Assembly (NCBI GenBank): GCA_907164885.2
Contig: OU015492.1
Coordinates: 49,824,183-49,888,182 of the forward strand
Direction: 5' to 3'
From: Dolomedes plantarius
Taxonomy: Eukaryota > Arthropoda > Arachnida > Araneae > Dolomedidae
Length of the DNA: 64,000 nucleotides
Part shown: piece after piece, positions 40,200 through 51,852 of the stretch
How the letters are laid out: each line of letters starts with the position of its first letter
Numbering within the stretch: the first letter of the stretch is position 1
The notes under the pieces: model-generated
What the model was told of the DNA's origin: nothing
Databases searched by the model: none
The model's input: the letters and a program-made list of their open reading frames with translations, nothing else
Position numbers and translations under genes: made by a program

Positions 40200-41220
40200 G
40201 GTGAGATAAAGCGTTTGCATTCGTGATAAACACATAGTAAGTTGTAATCATTTAAAATTATCATTATATTTAGAAAGGTCCCATTCCGTAAATAATATGT
40301 ATATTCATTTGTTGAATTTTATGTCTCAAAATTTTTACCCTTTTTAAAAAAATATTTTTTTGAACGAGTTTCCAATCGTCGTGGATTTTTCCAGCCAGAA
40401 GATATATTCTGGTGTCCGGATACTTTTGATTGCATAGCATATTTTATACAGCTTACTAGATAAAGATGAAGACGCTTCTTAATGCAGTTATAGTCAGCAC
40501 ATCGCTCGGAAAAACAAAGGGTTCCAGGTGCGACATCTGCATAAGCTAGTTATATTTTAATTGAGGATAAAATGAATAAAGATTAGAAAGTGTATCAGAG
40601 TCGTCAGCATAATGTCTTGAGTAAGTCAATAAATAATGCTTTAAAAACAAAGTAATCTTTTATATATTTAACAAGGAATATTTTAAATTTTGATAGTTAA
40701 TCAAAGAGTAGCTTTGATTTCTAGTATAAAGTGTATGTATATGAAAAGATTAACTGGAATTTTTTCCTGGGACCTATAATAGTCCTTTCTATTGTTGTGA
40801 ACATTATGAATGAGAAAAATAATCCACAGGAAGAATAAAATTATGCTGGGTGTTTAAAATTAAAAATCAGTCCACTGAAATATCTGGAATTATTTTTTCT
40901 TATTTCTTTGCTAGTCTTTGGGCTTCCTCATCAAAAGAATCAGGAGAGGATCGTTATAAATATACTTTATGATGGAACTGGTCTAAGTACGCTGTTAATA
41001 TTCTGAGAATCTTGAAATTTAACGTAACTGCAAAAGGAGAATAAATTCAATTTAAAAAATGTTTGCTTATTTTTCTGTTGACACTGACAGCTATATGAAA
41101 TATAAATTTCTTCCACCATATAAGCAAAGAGAAACTTTATAAGTATTGAATTGAAGAGACTAGAGTTTTGAGGATCAAATTCTATAAAATATTTGATATT
41201 ATCATTATAACTGATAATGG
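40200..41220. other. AT-rich non-coding DNA, nothing recognised
   Basis: No repeats shared within the window, no supportable ORF. Confidence 0.45.
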
Positions 41221-41223
41221 TTG

Positions 41224-41392
41224 GTTTAGAGCGCTACGGTCAACATTATGCTACACGAGGGATAATTAGACCGGGACATACAGTTTAATACCCATTACAA
41301 ACGACTACAAGCATCCATGCCAACAGTGGGACTCGAACCCACAGGATCTGGACCGAATGCCAGCGCCCTAGCCATTCGGCCATCACCTGGCG
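41224..41392 (-). mobile_element. tRNA-derived SINE (family 1), copy c
   Basis: Minus-strand copy with the best-preserved head: GGTGATGGCCGAATGGCTAG then GGGTTCGAGTCCC (41328-41340) and GTTGGCATGGATG. The body ends near GACCGTAGCGC at 41224-41240. Used as the reference to recognise copies a, b and d. Confidence 0.88.
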
Positions 41393-41689
41393 AAAACGAC
41401 AACAATTTCTTGATTAAAAAATAATTAGTAAGCAGAATTTACTTAGAACTGTAAAGCTTTATATATATATAAAGACAAGATATTGACTCTAAAAGGCAAG
41501 CCTCCGATTCTGAGAAAGACGAAAAGCTTCAAAAATTTATTGTTTTTTAAACATAATCATTAGTATCAAAGAATTCTGTAATAAAATACAAGGTTTATTA
41601 TATTTGGTTTGTTTTTCAATATCTCGACATATGATTTTATGTAACCGTGAAATCAAAATTGAAAATTTGGGTACTTTTCATTTTTTTTC

Positions 41690-42010
41690 TTCCCCTTTAA
41701 GCCATCGTATTTATGACGAGAATGTTCTTCGACTTAACCTGTTCCTCCAAACCAATCCGATTACTCCGCCTGACCAATTCCGTTGGCAAAAGGCCCTGTA
41801 ATTTTGTTACAGCACGGTCATGTACGCAAATCTAAAAGAGAAGCGAAGGGAAAATCTGGAATTGATTTCCCTTTTTCTGCCGTAACGGTCATAAATCATT
41901 GCCTGTTAGTAAATTCTTTTGCGTAACAGATTGAAGAATTTACTCTTCTCGTGAATTGTTTTCTCCTCCGAATTAAGTCGATTTCTACTTCCTGACAGGC
42001 ACGTAAATTA
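41690..42010. other. Higher-complexity unique segment, possible regulatory DNA
   Basis: Base composition is more even than the surroundings and no repeat match was seen. Contains CACGGTCATGTACG and GTAACGGTCATAAA (shared ACGGTCAT core) and several TAAT/ATTA homeodomain-type cores. About 13 kb upstream of the Shox-like exon. Function is speculative. Confidence 0.2.
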
Positions 42011-42454
42011 TAAATAAGATCAAACATACCTTCTAAATAGTTAGTAATTTTAGTCATTTTAAGGGTGAAGTCAGTTGTTTTTGAAACTGTCGTGTTTAAT
42101 AAGAAAGATTCAAGGAAATATCAACGTAATATCAAATATGTCTATCGTAAGTATGATATGATATATTCACGCTTCTTTATACTGGTTGTTCCAAAATTCG
42201 ACCGCCAAATTCAGAGAGGGTGATAGTAGGCATCAAGACGAGCAATAATTACGCAGGAACGTATGACCGGAAGCACAAACCTGACGCTGGAGGGCTCTTT
42301 TTTTAATCGGACCGTACCTCTTACCAATCCCACTAGATGGTCGGAAATATAGTTTTTTTTTCTTTTTTTGGAGGAGGAAGAGGTATTAAACTTTAAAACA
42401 AGACAGAATCACATAGGAATGTATGACCGGAAACACAAACCTGATCAGCTAGAG

Positions 42455-43080
42455 CAGCGGTTCTCAACCTGAGGGGCGCGCCTCCCTGGGGGGGGGGGTA
42501 GAAGAATTTCAAGGGAGGCGTGAGTTTCTTAAAAAAAAAGTAAAATAAAAGGTAAAACTAACTGTAATCTACTGTACTCAATTTTGCGGTCACAATGTAA
42601 CCGTAACGTATTTTCGACATATGAACACGAACACGATGATTGTCGAAATTGTAAAAACACGATAATTGTCGTACGTCTGGACGTTGAAAGTGACCTGAGG
42701 TGTGCTTTATCACAGTTACAACCTAATATTCAAAAACTTCTCAAGGACAAACAGAGTCAGCCCTCTCATGTTGTGAAAGTGACTGGTATTACATGCCAAC
42801 CTCACCTAGATTCTTGATTACCTCAAATATATTTGATCTGTATTTAATATTTTGACTTCACATGTTCTAATAATAATATGTTCCAAATTAAGATATGTGT
42901 AGTAATATTAAATTTTGCGTATGAAATTATCTATTCTATATTTTCATTTAATAACCAGCTTCAGTTTCAAATTCCGATTGAACTTACTTGTATTGACCAC
43001 ATATGGTGGTGGTGGGGGAGGCGTGGCCTCACATCAGTGTTCAAAGGGGGACACAGAGCCTGAAAGATTGAGAACCCCTG
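42455..43080 (+). mobile_element. hAT element (ZBED/SCAND3-like lineage) nested in foldback
   Basis: Termini CAGCGGTTCTCAACCTGAGG and (reversed) CAGGGGTTCTCAATCTTTCA. Flanks AGCTAGAG (42447-42454) and AGCTAGAT (43081-43088) are a 7-of-8 target-site duplication. G-runs near both ends (42485-42496, 43011-43019) are typical of these hATs. Retains the C-terminal coding tail of a transposase (42584-42817), so it is an internally deleted derivative of an autonomous hAT. Confidence 0.9.
42584..42817 (+). pseudogene. hAT transposase C-terminal remnant
   Basis: The frame includes DLRCALSQLQPNIQKLLKDK followed by QSQPSH. The closing pattern DLRxxLxxLxPxIxxLxxxKQxQPSH is known from the C-terminus of ZBED5/SCAND3-like hAT transposases. 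The rest of the enzyme is absent and the natural stop after PSH is lost, so the frame runs on 17 codons. The same tail, on the other strand and better preserved, occurs at 61515-62010. Confidence 0.75.
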
Positions 43081-43404
43081 AGCTAGATGATAAACAAAGA
43101 CGCAGAAATGAAAAGCCAACATTTTTGCATCTTTGTTTATCCTCTAGCTGACCAGGTTTGCGTTTCCGGTCATACATTCCTATGTAATTCTGTTTTGTTT
43201 TTGAGTTTTCTACCTCCTCCAAAAAAATGCGATATTCTCGGCCATCTAGTGCGGTTGGTAAGAGGTACGGTCCAATTAAGTAAACAGCGCCCTCCAGCAT
43301 CAGGTTTGTGTTTCCGGTCATACATTCCTACGTGATTATTGCTCGCTTTGATGCATACTATCACCCCTCTGAATTTGTCGGTCAAATTTTGGAACACCCT
43401 GTAT

Positions 43405-43430
43405 ATCTCGCACCAGTAGTAGTGCGAGAT
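43405..43430. repeat. Short perfect hairpin at foldback/gypsy junction
   Basis: ATCTCGCAC and GTGCGAGAT are perfect 9-bp inverted arms around CAGTAGTA. The sequence directly abuts the TA flank of the foldback element. Confidence 0.7.
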
Positions 43431-43436
43431 CCATAA

Positions 43437-43945
43437 AGAACCTGTCGTCAGTCTGTTACCTGGACGACATTATCGTCTTCTCCGAGACCTTCGATGGCCA
43501 TCTCTAACGTCTGAATGTCGTACTTAACTGTATCCAAGACGCCGGGCTCGTCCTAAATCCAAAAAAAATGTCTCTTTGGGGCTCAACAAATTAAGATTTT
43601 AGGTCATCTAGTATCGGAAGGAGGTGTCCGGCCAGATCCAGATAAAGTAAGAGCCGTTAAGTTTTTCCCAACGCCCTAAAATGTGCACGATGATAGATGT
43701 TTCGTAGGACTCTGTTCTTATTACCGCCGCTTCCTCAGAGATTTCTGTCATAAAGATCAACCCCTACAAATGTTGCTGAAAGGTGACTCTAAATTTCATT
43801 GGGGAAGCGAACAGGCAGATGGTTTCGACCGACTAAAGGAAACACTTATATCTGACCCTATATTGGGACTTTACGACGAAAACGCCGAAACTGAATTGCA
43901 CACAGACGCTAGCGGCTATGGGATTGGATCTGTCAACAGAGGATT
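43437..43945 (+). pseudogene. Ty3/gypsy-type pol fragment (reverse transcriptase to RNase H)
   Basis: Contains the reverse transcriptase catalytic motif YLDDIIVFS (from 43457), LVLNPKK-like sequence, the connecting region FVGLCSYYRRFLRDF (about 43705-43750) and the start of RNase H with TELHTDASGYGIG (about 43888-43926). Known order for Ty3/gypsy pol. At least one frameshift and internal stops separate the blocks, and homology ends abruptly near 43945. No gag, integrase or LTRs visible. A dead, truncated retrotransposon copy. Confidence 0.92.
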
Positions 43946-43946
43946 T

Positions 43947-44310
43947 CATCTGTTGAAATACTCTGTTAAGCGTTGATAGCTACTCATCTATGGATCCAAG
44001 TTTGAAATTCAGTTCGAAAAATTAAACTTTGAATTTAAGATATTGATGGGAATACAAGTTTTTGTTTAAATTAAGAACAATTAAACGCGAATTATAAGAA
44101 CTTGACCCCATATATCAAAACCAAAATTAATATAAATAAAGAAATTATTGTAAAAGCTGTGAATTGAGAGGGTGATAGAAAATCATCACATCTAAGAAGT
44201 TTATTGAAATTGGAATAAGTATAACAGATATAGTTTAAAACTGCGTTTTTTAAATCATGTTATTTTCATATTATTAATATTATACGATATAAATATTTTA
44301 ATTTTTCAAT
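43947..44310. repeat. Direct repeat pair D350, unit 1
   Basis: Matches 44581-44970: CTCTGTTAAGCGTTGATAGC against CTCTGTTAAGCTTTAATAAC, then TATGGATCCA, GATGGGAATA, ATAAGAACTTGACYCCATR and TATTATTAATATTA. It starts exactly where gypsy homology stops, so it may be the flanking DNA or a terminal part of another element. Confidence 0.85.
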
Positions 44311-44580
44311 CGTACGTTTGATATATTTATGCTTCTTTACAGATCTCTCACCAGCCACAGTCTAACCAAGGCCATGATTAGCTTTTGTGCGGTGTTTATT
44401 TTATGCAAAGTTTGTCTTTTGCTACTGACCAGAGTTATCTCTAATTTACCAGTTTGAGAAAACTCGGTGAGAAACCAAGGTCATACCTATGCCCACGCAC
44501 AAAACTTGTCAACATAAAGTCTTGTATTGCTTACGGTTATTGATGACACATGAACAACTGTAACTGTTGTTTGAACTTTA

Positions 44581-44970
44581 CCTCATCTTTTCAAATCCTC
44601 TGTTAAGCTTTAATAACTATTTGCTTATGGATCCACTGGGTGAAATTCAGTTTGAAAAATGAAATTTTGAATTTAAGATTTTGATGGGAATATAAGTTTT
44701 TATTTAAATAAAGAAAAGGAGACAAGAATTATAAGAACTTGACTCCATGTACCTAAACCAAAATTAATAAAAATAAAGAAATTACTGTACATTACTAATT
44801 TTTATGAAACATAAAATCTGAGCACTAAAAGGGTGATTGAAAATCATGCACAGAATCTAAGAAGTTTATTAAATGTGGAAATAGAACAGATGTAGTTTAA
44901 AACCGCATTTTGAAATCAGTTGTTTCATATTATTAATATTAGATGATATAAATATTTAAAATGTTCAACC
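44581..44970. repeat. Direct repeat pair D350, unit 2
   Basis: Second unit, offset about 637 bp from the first, with an extra 25-30 bp near 44790-44815. The 270-bp spacer (44311-44580) is unrelated. An LTR-like arrangement is possible, but no TG...CA ends, primer-binding site or polypurine tract were recognised. Confidence 0.85.
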
Positions 44971-44974
44971 TCCC

Positions 44975-46600
44975 CATCCCTTCCCCCGTACACCAAAAAA
45001 AAAGTTTAAAGAACTCAAATCAAATTCTAACTATTTAGGAATGTTTAAAACTGAGATAATCATTTTTCATAAAATATTTTGCAAAGTTTATCGCATCTTC
45101 AAACATAAAAATTGGTACATAGTAATAAAATGTTTCAGAATCCATTGAATAACTGAGGCCTTATTTATGTTCCTGCATCTGAGGAAATTTTAAAGAAATT
45201 CTATTGAATGGAAGTGAAACAGGGCATACATTTAACATTTTGTGATGTAACTTCATATTTAAGCTTACAATACAACTTACAATAGAAGGAGAGTATTTTA
45301 ACGGACTCATATTGGTAATATGTAACATGCATAACATAAAACAACCTATTTTATACGTTACTATTATGATTTAAAATTCCCTTTTATAATGTTACACGCA
45401 GTAAATCAGCGTTAGTGTCAAGATAGACACATAATTGTATTGAAGTATTTATTTTGTGAACCCTGTACAACAAAATAAAGAATATTAAAAATAAAATATT
45501 AATTAATGTTTTAGATTCACAACGAATATTTGAGTAAAAACATCATCTATTTATTTTAAAGTAATTGAACTTATTTATAACTCTGAAAAAAAAATTACAA
45601 GATGAAGGCAATAATTAACAATAATACAGATATTAATGGCTACTGTTGGGACTTCATCCCTCTCACGCGCATGCCCGGATGTGTTCAAGGGCAGAGAGTC
45701 ACGTAAACTTTTTGATACCTTTTTACCGTCTTAGACTCTAGGCATTACGCACTCATGACGCGTGATGAAACTATAGAATTTAATTTCATTTCCTTTTATG
45801 TATTAAAATTGTAAATATTGTAATATAGATTAAATTCTTAAATATCAATCTTCGAAGTCTTTCCTGAATTATGTCTGGATGTTTTACTCGAGATGAATAC
45901 TTGAACTTGATAGACTTACTTGTATATGAACTACTATTCGTGATCAATCAGCTACTATAAGGCAAATATATATTTTTGTTTTGGTAGCCCATACCAAATG
46001 ATAGATGAGTACTCAACCAGGCAAAATTTTTTTACAGGCTTATTTGATTCTCATGGTACGTTCATCATTCAGCGGGTTCCATCGTTTACTGTTTACGAAA
46101 ACAAAGCAAAAACAGCTTGCAGAACGCTCACTCTCAAAGGGAATAAAAAACTGCCTGATTGTTACCGATACTGGGGGATAAATATTTAACTGTGATAAAT
46201 AATAATTAAAAAACAGGGATATTGTTTTGTTCGAAAACTCTTCCGAAGTCTCTTCACATAACAGCACTAACAATTTCTTCCTCTTTAAAAAGTATAAAAA
46301 ACTTTATTATCTGAATATTTTCGCAATTCAATTAGTCTCTACAACTTTTATAACGTACTGTTCGAGAAATACGTTCACTTTAAATTTTTAACAAATATAC
46401 ATAGAAAAATATAGATGTTGTAGGGCAGACCACTTTCTACCTGCAAGCCGTAGATAAGTAGCCATTATCTGCCGTTTTTTCTGCGAGAAATCCAATTTAA
46501 AAGACTAAACGCAACGGATATATTATGATATGTTATTTAATATTTAAGTAAGAACAAGTATAATCTGTGAAGTAATCAGGCTTATTTCAATTTTGTACAG
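44975..46600. other. AT-rich non-coding DNA, nothing recognised
   Basis: Short overlapping ORFs at 45998-46273 have no family resemblance. No TE termini seen. Confidence 0.45.
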
Positions 46601-46605
46601 TTCAT

Positions 46606-47404
<799 letters not shown>

Positions 47405-47432
47405 TATATATATATATATATACAATGATTTC

Positions 47433-47482
47433 TGCTTATAAGAATCACGTTTATTATTACTGTTTTTAATTCTTATAAGCGG
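47433..47482. repeat. Short inverted repeat GCTTATAAGAAT
   Basis: GCTTATAAGAAT and ATTCTTATAAGC are inverted around 25 bases, and a third GATTCTTATAGCCG follows. Resembles a degraded pogo-type terminus (TACAATGATTTCTGCTTATA), but no partner end was found. Confidence 0.4.
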
Positions 47483-47917
47483 TTGATTCTTATAGCCGAA
47501 ATTTAGGTTTTTGGACAGGAACACACACACACACACCTATATATACATATATTAGATAATTTACTATAAAATACTCTTTAATTTACGTTAATTATCTTTT
47601 ATTAAAATTATTTTTATAATTTTAAAAATACAACTTAATTTCTAGACCTATAAGTAGATACCCACATGATTATACTAAGAGAAGAGAAAAAAATACAATA
47701 TTTGTTACAGCATACCTGCTTAACATTTCAACTACAGGAATGGTGCAAGAAAAAGTTTTCTATGGTAGTTTGACGTAATGAAGTTTTCAGGAGGCTTTTT
47801 ATACCTCTTCCAATACCAATAGTCTCAGACCAAGATTCACCTTCTAGCTTACGTTTCACGATTTTATAACGTGCTGAATCTAATAATGTCACGTTTGCCT
47901 ATGTGATAGTTGACTGA

Positions 47918-48078
47918 AAACGCTGGGCGATGGCTCTCGGTACCAAAATCTGTAGGTTCAAGTCCTATTCTTGGCATGGACGTTTGTAGCCGTTCAGAAT
48001 CGGATCTGAGCAGTAGGTCCCGGTCTAATTAGCCCCCCTGTAGCCGAAACATTACCGAAACGTTCCTAACCAAAGTGA
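47918..48078 (+). mobile_element. tRNA-derived SINE (family 1), copy d
   Basis: Head GGGCGATGGC with a roughly 17-bp internal deletion of the A-box region, B box AGGTTCAAGTCC, then TTGGCATGGACGTTTGTAGC and TAGGTCCCGGTCTAATTAGC shared with copies a-c. Tail CCTAACCAAAG. The deletion probably abolishes internal Pol III promotion. Confidence 0.8.
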
Positions 48079-48359
48079 AAAAAAAACTTTATAGATGCAT
48101 ATAATTCTCCAAATTCGTACAAAAAGTATTTCGATGACATAATTCCCACGAAGCTGATATCGCGTAAATTTGAGATTACTACGTATCGGCCATAACTCAC
48201 AATCTTTGTAATATATATATTTTTTAATTTCATCATAAACGAACAGAAATAAAATATCTCATCTTCGGAATTTCTGTTTGATATTCTACCCACGAGCGAG
48301 TACGCCATATCATTTATAAACTTTTCGCTTCCCCGTCAAATGAGAGACAAAAAGGTCCA

Positions 48360-48640
48360 ATCCCGACAAGCGCCATTAAATACCTCCATGTCTATGCCCG
48401 ATATGGGGATGTTAAATCCGTAGACTGGAAAATCCCTCTATGAGCTCAGAGAGGGTGGGAGGGAGTACAATCCTCCCAGATTTCGCCCCTGGGGGGATGC
48501 TCGGTCAAAATTGACGTGACACCGGTCTAAATCGGACTCCGACCCTTGTGGTGGCAATTTTAAACACCTCAGCCCGCTATCCTATATATAGACCTGGTCT
48601 GGAATACTTCCAGCCAGGGGGCACTAGAAACAACAACTAT
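48360..48640 (+). mobile_element. SINE fragments (families 2 and 3) side by side
   Basis: 48378-48425 resembles the family 2 body (GTCTATGCCCGATATGGGGA). 48517-48640 matches the family 3 body and 3' end (TCGGACTCCGACCCTTGTGG, then CAGGGGGCACTAGAAACAAC). Either two truncated insertions or one composite SINE. A further family 3 fragment lies at 49083-49135 (TCGTCACTTGACTCGG). Confidence 0.65.
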
Positions 48641-49273
48641 CAGGAGGCATCATACTTCAATCAAAAACAGCTCAATTCCTGATGGCGATACCACAGTACT
48701 GACCACATATCGCGTTTATTTGCATTTCATCCCTCTTCAAAAACAGACTATGGCCGGGGGAAGAAATGTATCCTACCACCTCCCAATTCCGACCCGATAT
48801 TGTAACGCAGTGGAGCGCAAACTGTGAGTCGCGACCCGCAAGGGAGGAGGAGGGGGTCGCTAAAATAATTGGAGGGAAGATATTCTGATATAAATTTATA
48901 TCGAATCATTTAATTAAAAAACATGCTTAAATTTTCTTTCTCTAATTTTCTCTTAGTCATGCTTAAATTCTTTAAATTTTCTATAATTTTAAAGAAAATT
49001 TATAGGAAATGGAATAATTAGATTTATATAATAATTTATATTATTTATTTATTTTTATTTTCTGTACATCGTCATTTTCTGTTCGTCACTTGACTCGGTT
49101 CCAAATTACGGGACCGGTTCATAGGGGGCGATGCTGGTCCACCTATGTGGTGCCTCCATAATAAAAAGGCCAGCAAAATCGCGGTGATAACAGGCAAATA
49201 TTTAAAGGGACAAGGCCTCCGCATTTAAAAATATAAATTTTCTATGATCAATCATTTTCAATATTTTTAATTA

Positions 49274-49965
49274 TCTATATATATAAAACAGTTCCGTAAA
49301 TGACTGACTCACTGACTGACTCACTGACTGACATACAACGCACAGACCAAACCGCTGGACCTAAAGGGCTGAAATTTTGCATGGCGATTCTTCTTATAGT
49401 GTAGGGGTGCACTAAGGAATGTTTTTGAAGAATTCGTCTTAGATATTTTAAAATTAATTTTTTAAGCTGGTTTTGTAACTTTTTTTAAGTTTGCATTTAA
49501 AATGATAATTTGAGGGTTATGAAACTTATATCACGAGAAAGATCATGAAAATTGCTTTAAAATGAAATCTTTTTCGGATCTTTACCTCCATTTTCTGATT
49601 TTTGGTGAATTTTTAAAGATTAAATTTTAGAATTTAATTTATTAAATGCTGATCGCGTGATTTCTTTTTCTGGTACTTTAAATAAATTTATCGTCACGTC
49701 CATAACAATGAAATAAAAAAATATATTTTTTCCCTTGCTAATGCGGCAGACGATTGGACATTATCCAAAATAATATTAAAATACAATTAAAGATATGTTC
49801 CTCAAACTCTACTATATTAACTGTACTATATTCTTTACTATGTCCTATTAGATTTAATTTGAATATTTTTTCTACATTATTTTGTCTATAAAAATATATC
49901 TTACGATATTTTTATAAATATATATATATTTTTTCACATCAATTGTATACATTGATCGTCGTATT

Positions 49966-50019
<54 letters not shown>

Positions 50020-50092
50020 ACATTAATTTCATACATTGACCGTTGTATTTAATTTGAATGTACTCCGTAGCGAAGTGCGGGTTTTCAGCTAG
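49274..50092 (+). mobile_element. Non-autonomous Helitron, copy C
   Basis: Starts TCTATATATATAAAACAGTT after A, ends CTCCGTAGCGAAGTGCGGG then TTTTCAGCTAG before T. The tetranucleotide CTGA/CTCA array just inside the 5' end is extended. Internal (TA)n at 49970-50017 lies between two similar blocks (CAATTGTATACATTGATCG and CATACATTGACCG). 819 bp, no ORF. Confidence 0.93.
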
Positions 50093-50284
50093 TATTTTTC
50101 ATATATTAATAAATATGTGTTATGGTATTGTTCAATCAGGTCAAATAGTCTTACAATAAAATTTCCTTCAGCAAAAGACTGTATTTACATTGCTTCCATT
50201 TGCTTCTACCTATGTGTGTGAGACTGGGTTTTCAAATCTGGAATTTTAAAATAGTTTGTCAAAATTTGTTTTGTTTTTTCTCTT

Positions 50285-50551
50285 TTAACGTAGGATTACG
50301 TTCATCTATAACGGTCCTTCTGAGAGCAAAATTTATGCGGCTAAAACCGTCGTCGCGAGTTATAAATCAAGAGTGGCAGACTAGACATATGTAAATTATT
50401 TTCCTTACCATCGACCTATTCTGCATAGGGTTATCACTCATCTATCTCTTCGCATGTAGGAATTTTATTGTAAAATGAAAAAGAGGTAAGCAACGATAAA
50501 TAATCCTACGTTAATAACCCGCGGTAGTTTCGTTAGAAGAGACTACCTGAA
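50285..50551. repeat. Dispersed repeat, copy 2
   Basis: Second copy of the repeat at 19889-20213, lacking the (TA)n tract. Shares AACGGTCCTTCNGARAGCAA, GCTAAAACCGTC and AACCCGCGGNAGTTTCG. Sits in the composite hAT. Confidence 0.7.
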
Positions 50552-50834
50552 ATATTTTTATTAACAATTTCCTAATTTTTAAATTTTACCTATACCAAAA
50601 AATTTTTCGTTTGGGGGTCAAGTGATTTTCTAACAAAACGAAATGGCTAGTTGTCGAAAAGAGTTTGTGCACTACTGTTGAAATCAGTGAACTAAAATGT
50701 TAAATTTTATGCGCTGTTTTATTTATTTTTGTTTTCATATTGCTAAAATCCATATATTCCTAAATATGCAATCTAGTATATATCATTACGCAAAAGTACA
50801 TAAGAATTTTTTCTTAATTTTCTTAGTCTGAAAA

Positions 50835-51511
50835 TCTATATATGTTCTATAACAGTTCCGTAACTGACTGACTGACATATAACGCACAGTCCAAACCGCT
50901 GGACCTAAAAGCCTGAAATTTTGTATGGCGATTCTTCTCATATAGTGTAGAGGTGCACTAACAGAGATTTTTGAAAAATTCTTCTTAGATATTTTTTAAT
51001 TAAATTTTTAAGCTGTTTTAGTAACTTTTTTTAAGTTTGCATTTAAAGTAATAATCCGAGGGTTATAAAATTTATATCACGAGAAAGATTATAAAAATTC
51101 CTTTAAAATGAAATCTTTTTCGAATCTTTACCTCCATTTTTTGATTTTTGGTGAAGTTTTAAAGATTAATTTTTAGAATTTAATTTAGTAAATGTTGATC
51201 ACGTGGTCTCTTTTCTTTTTGTGATACTTTAAACTAATTTTTCGTCACGTGTATAACAACGAAATAGACAAAAAAAATTTTTCTTGCTAATTCGGCAGAC
51301 GATTGGACATTATCCAAAAAAATATTAAAATACAGTAAAAGAAATGTTCCACAAACTGTACAATATTAACTGTACTATATTCTTTAGCATGTTCTATTAG
51401 ATTTCATTTGAATATTTTCTTCTACATTAGTTTGCCTATAAAAATATCCCTTACAATTTTTTTATATACTTTTTTTTTTTGGCATTAATTGCATACATTG
51501 ATCATTGTATT

Positions 51512-51602
<91 letters not shown>

Positions 51603-51674
51603 CATTAATTGCATACATTGACCGTTGTATTTAATTTGAAAGTACTCCGTAGCGAGGTACGGGTATTCAGCTAG
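50835..51674 (+). mobile_element. Non-autonomous Helitron, copy D
   Basis: Starts TCTATATATGTTCTATAACA (variant 5' end), ends CTCCGTAGCGAGGTACGGG, TATTCAGCTAG before T. (TA)n of about 84 bp at 51516-51599 is internal, again between the two CATACATTGA blocks. 840 bp, no ORF. The fifth nearly full copy of the family in the window. Confidence 0.92.
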
Positions 51675-51852
51675 TATTAAAATATATTTATTTCCATACT
51701 AAGTCTAATAACTTCGAAGCGACTTTGCCGAGAACTTGCAAAGGAGCAAACACCCTACTCCCAAACTCAAAACACTCTATCAAAGGATAAATTTCTATTA
51801 CAGAATAAGGGGTATTATTTACCATTATGATCTTCGTATCTTATTTCAAATA

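Larger units (their letters stand above)
42182..43401. mobile_element. Foldback element (near-complete palindrome) with nested hAT
   Basis: Ends CTGGTTGTTCCAAAATTCG (left) and, reversed, CAGGGTGTTCCAAAATTTG, flanked by TA (42180-42181 and 43402-43403). The left arm (42182-42454, then 43089-43107) and the right arm (about 43120-43401) pair almost throughout, leaving only a loop of roughly ten bases at AAAAGCCAAC. Each arm has two direct copies of a unit containing GTATGACCGGAARCACAAAC, so four copies exist in all. No ORF of note. The hAT at 42455-43080 inserted near the hinge. Confidence 0.85.
48808..50677. mobile_element. hAT MITE (CAGTGGTGYGCAAAC family) split by later insertions
   Basis: Left end CAGTGGAGCGCAAACTGTGA with GTCGCGACCC, right end (reversed) CAGTAGTGCACAAACTC. 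Inner sequences on both sides (GGGGGTCGCTAAAATAATT; GGGGGTCAAGTGATTTTCTA) match the compact copy at 39700-40188. Flanks TTGTAACG and TTGAAATC agree at 5 of 8. Helitron C and a second dispersed repeat (50285-50551) sit inside. Confidence 0.65.
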
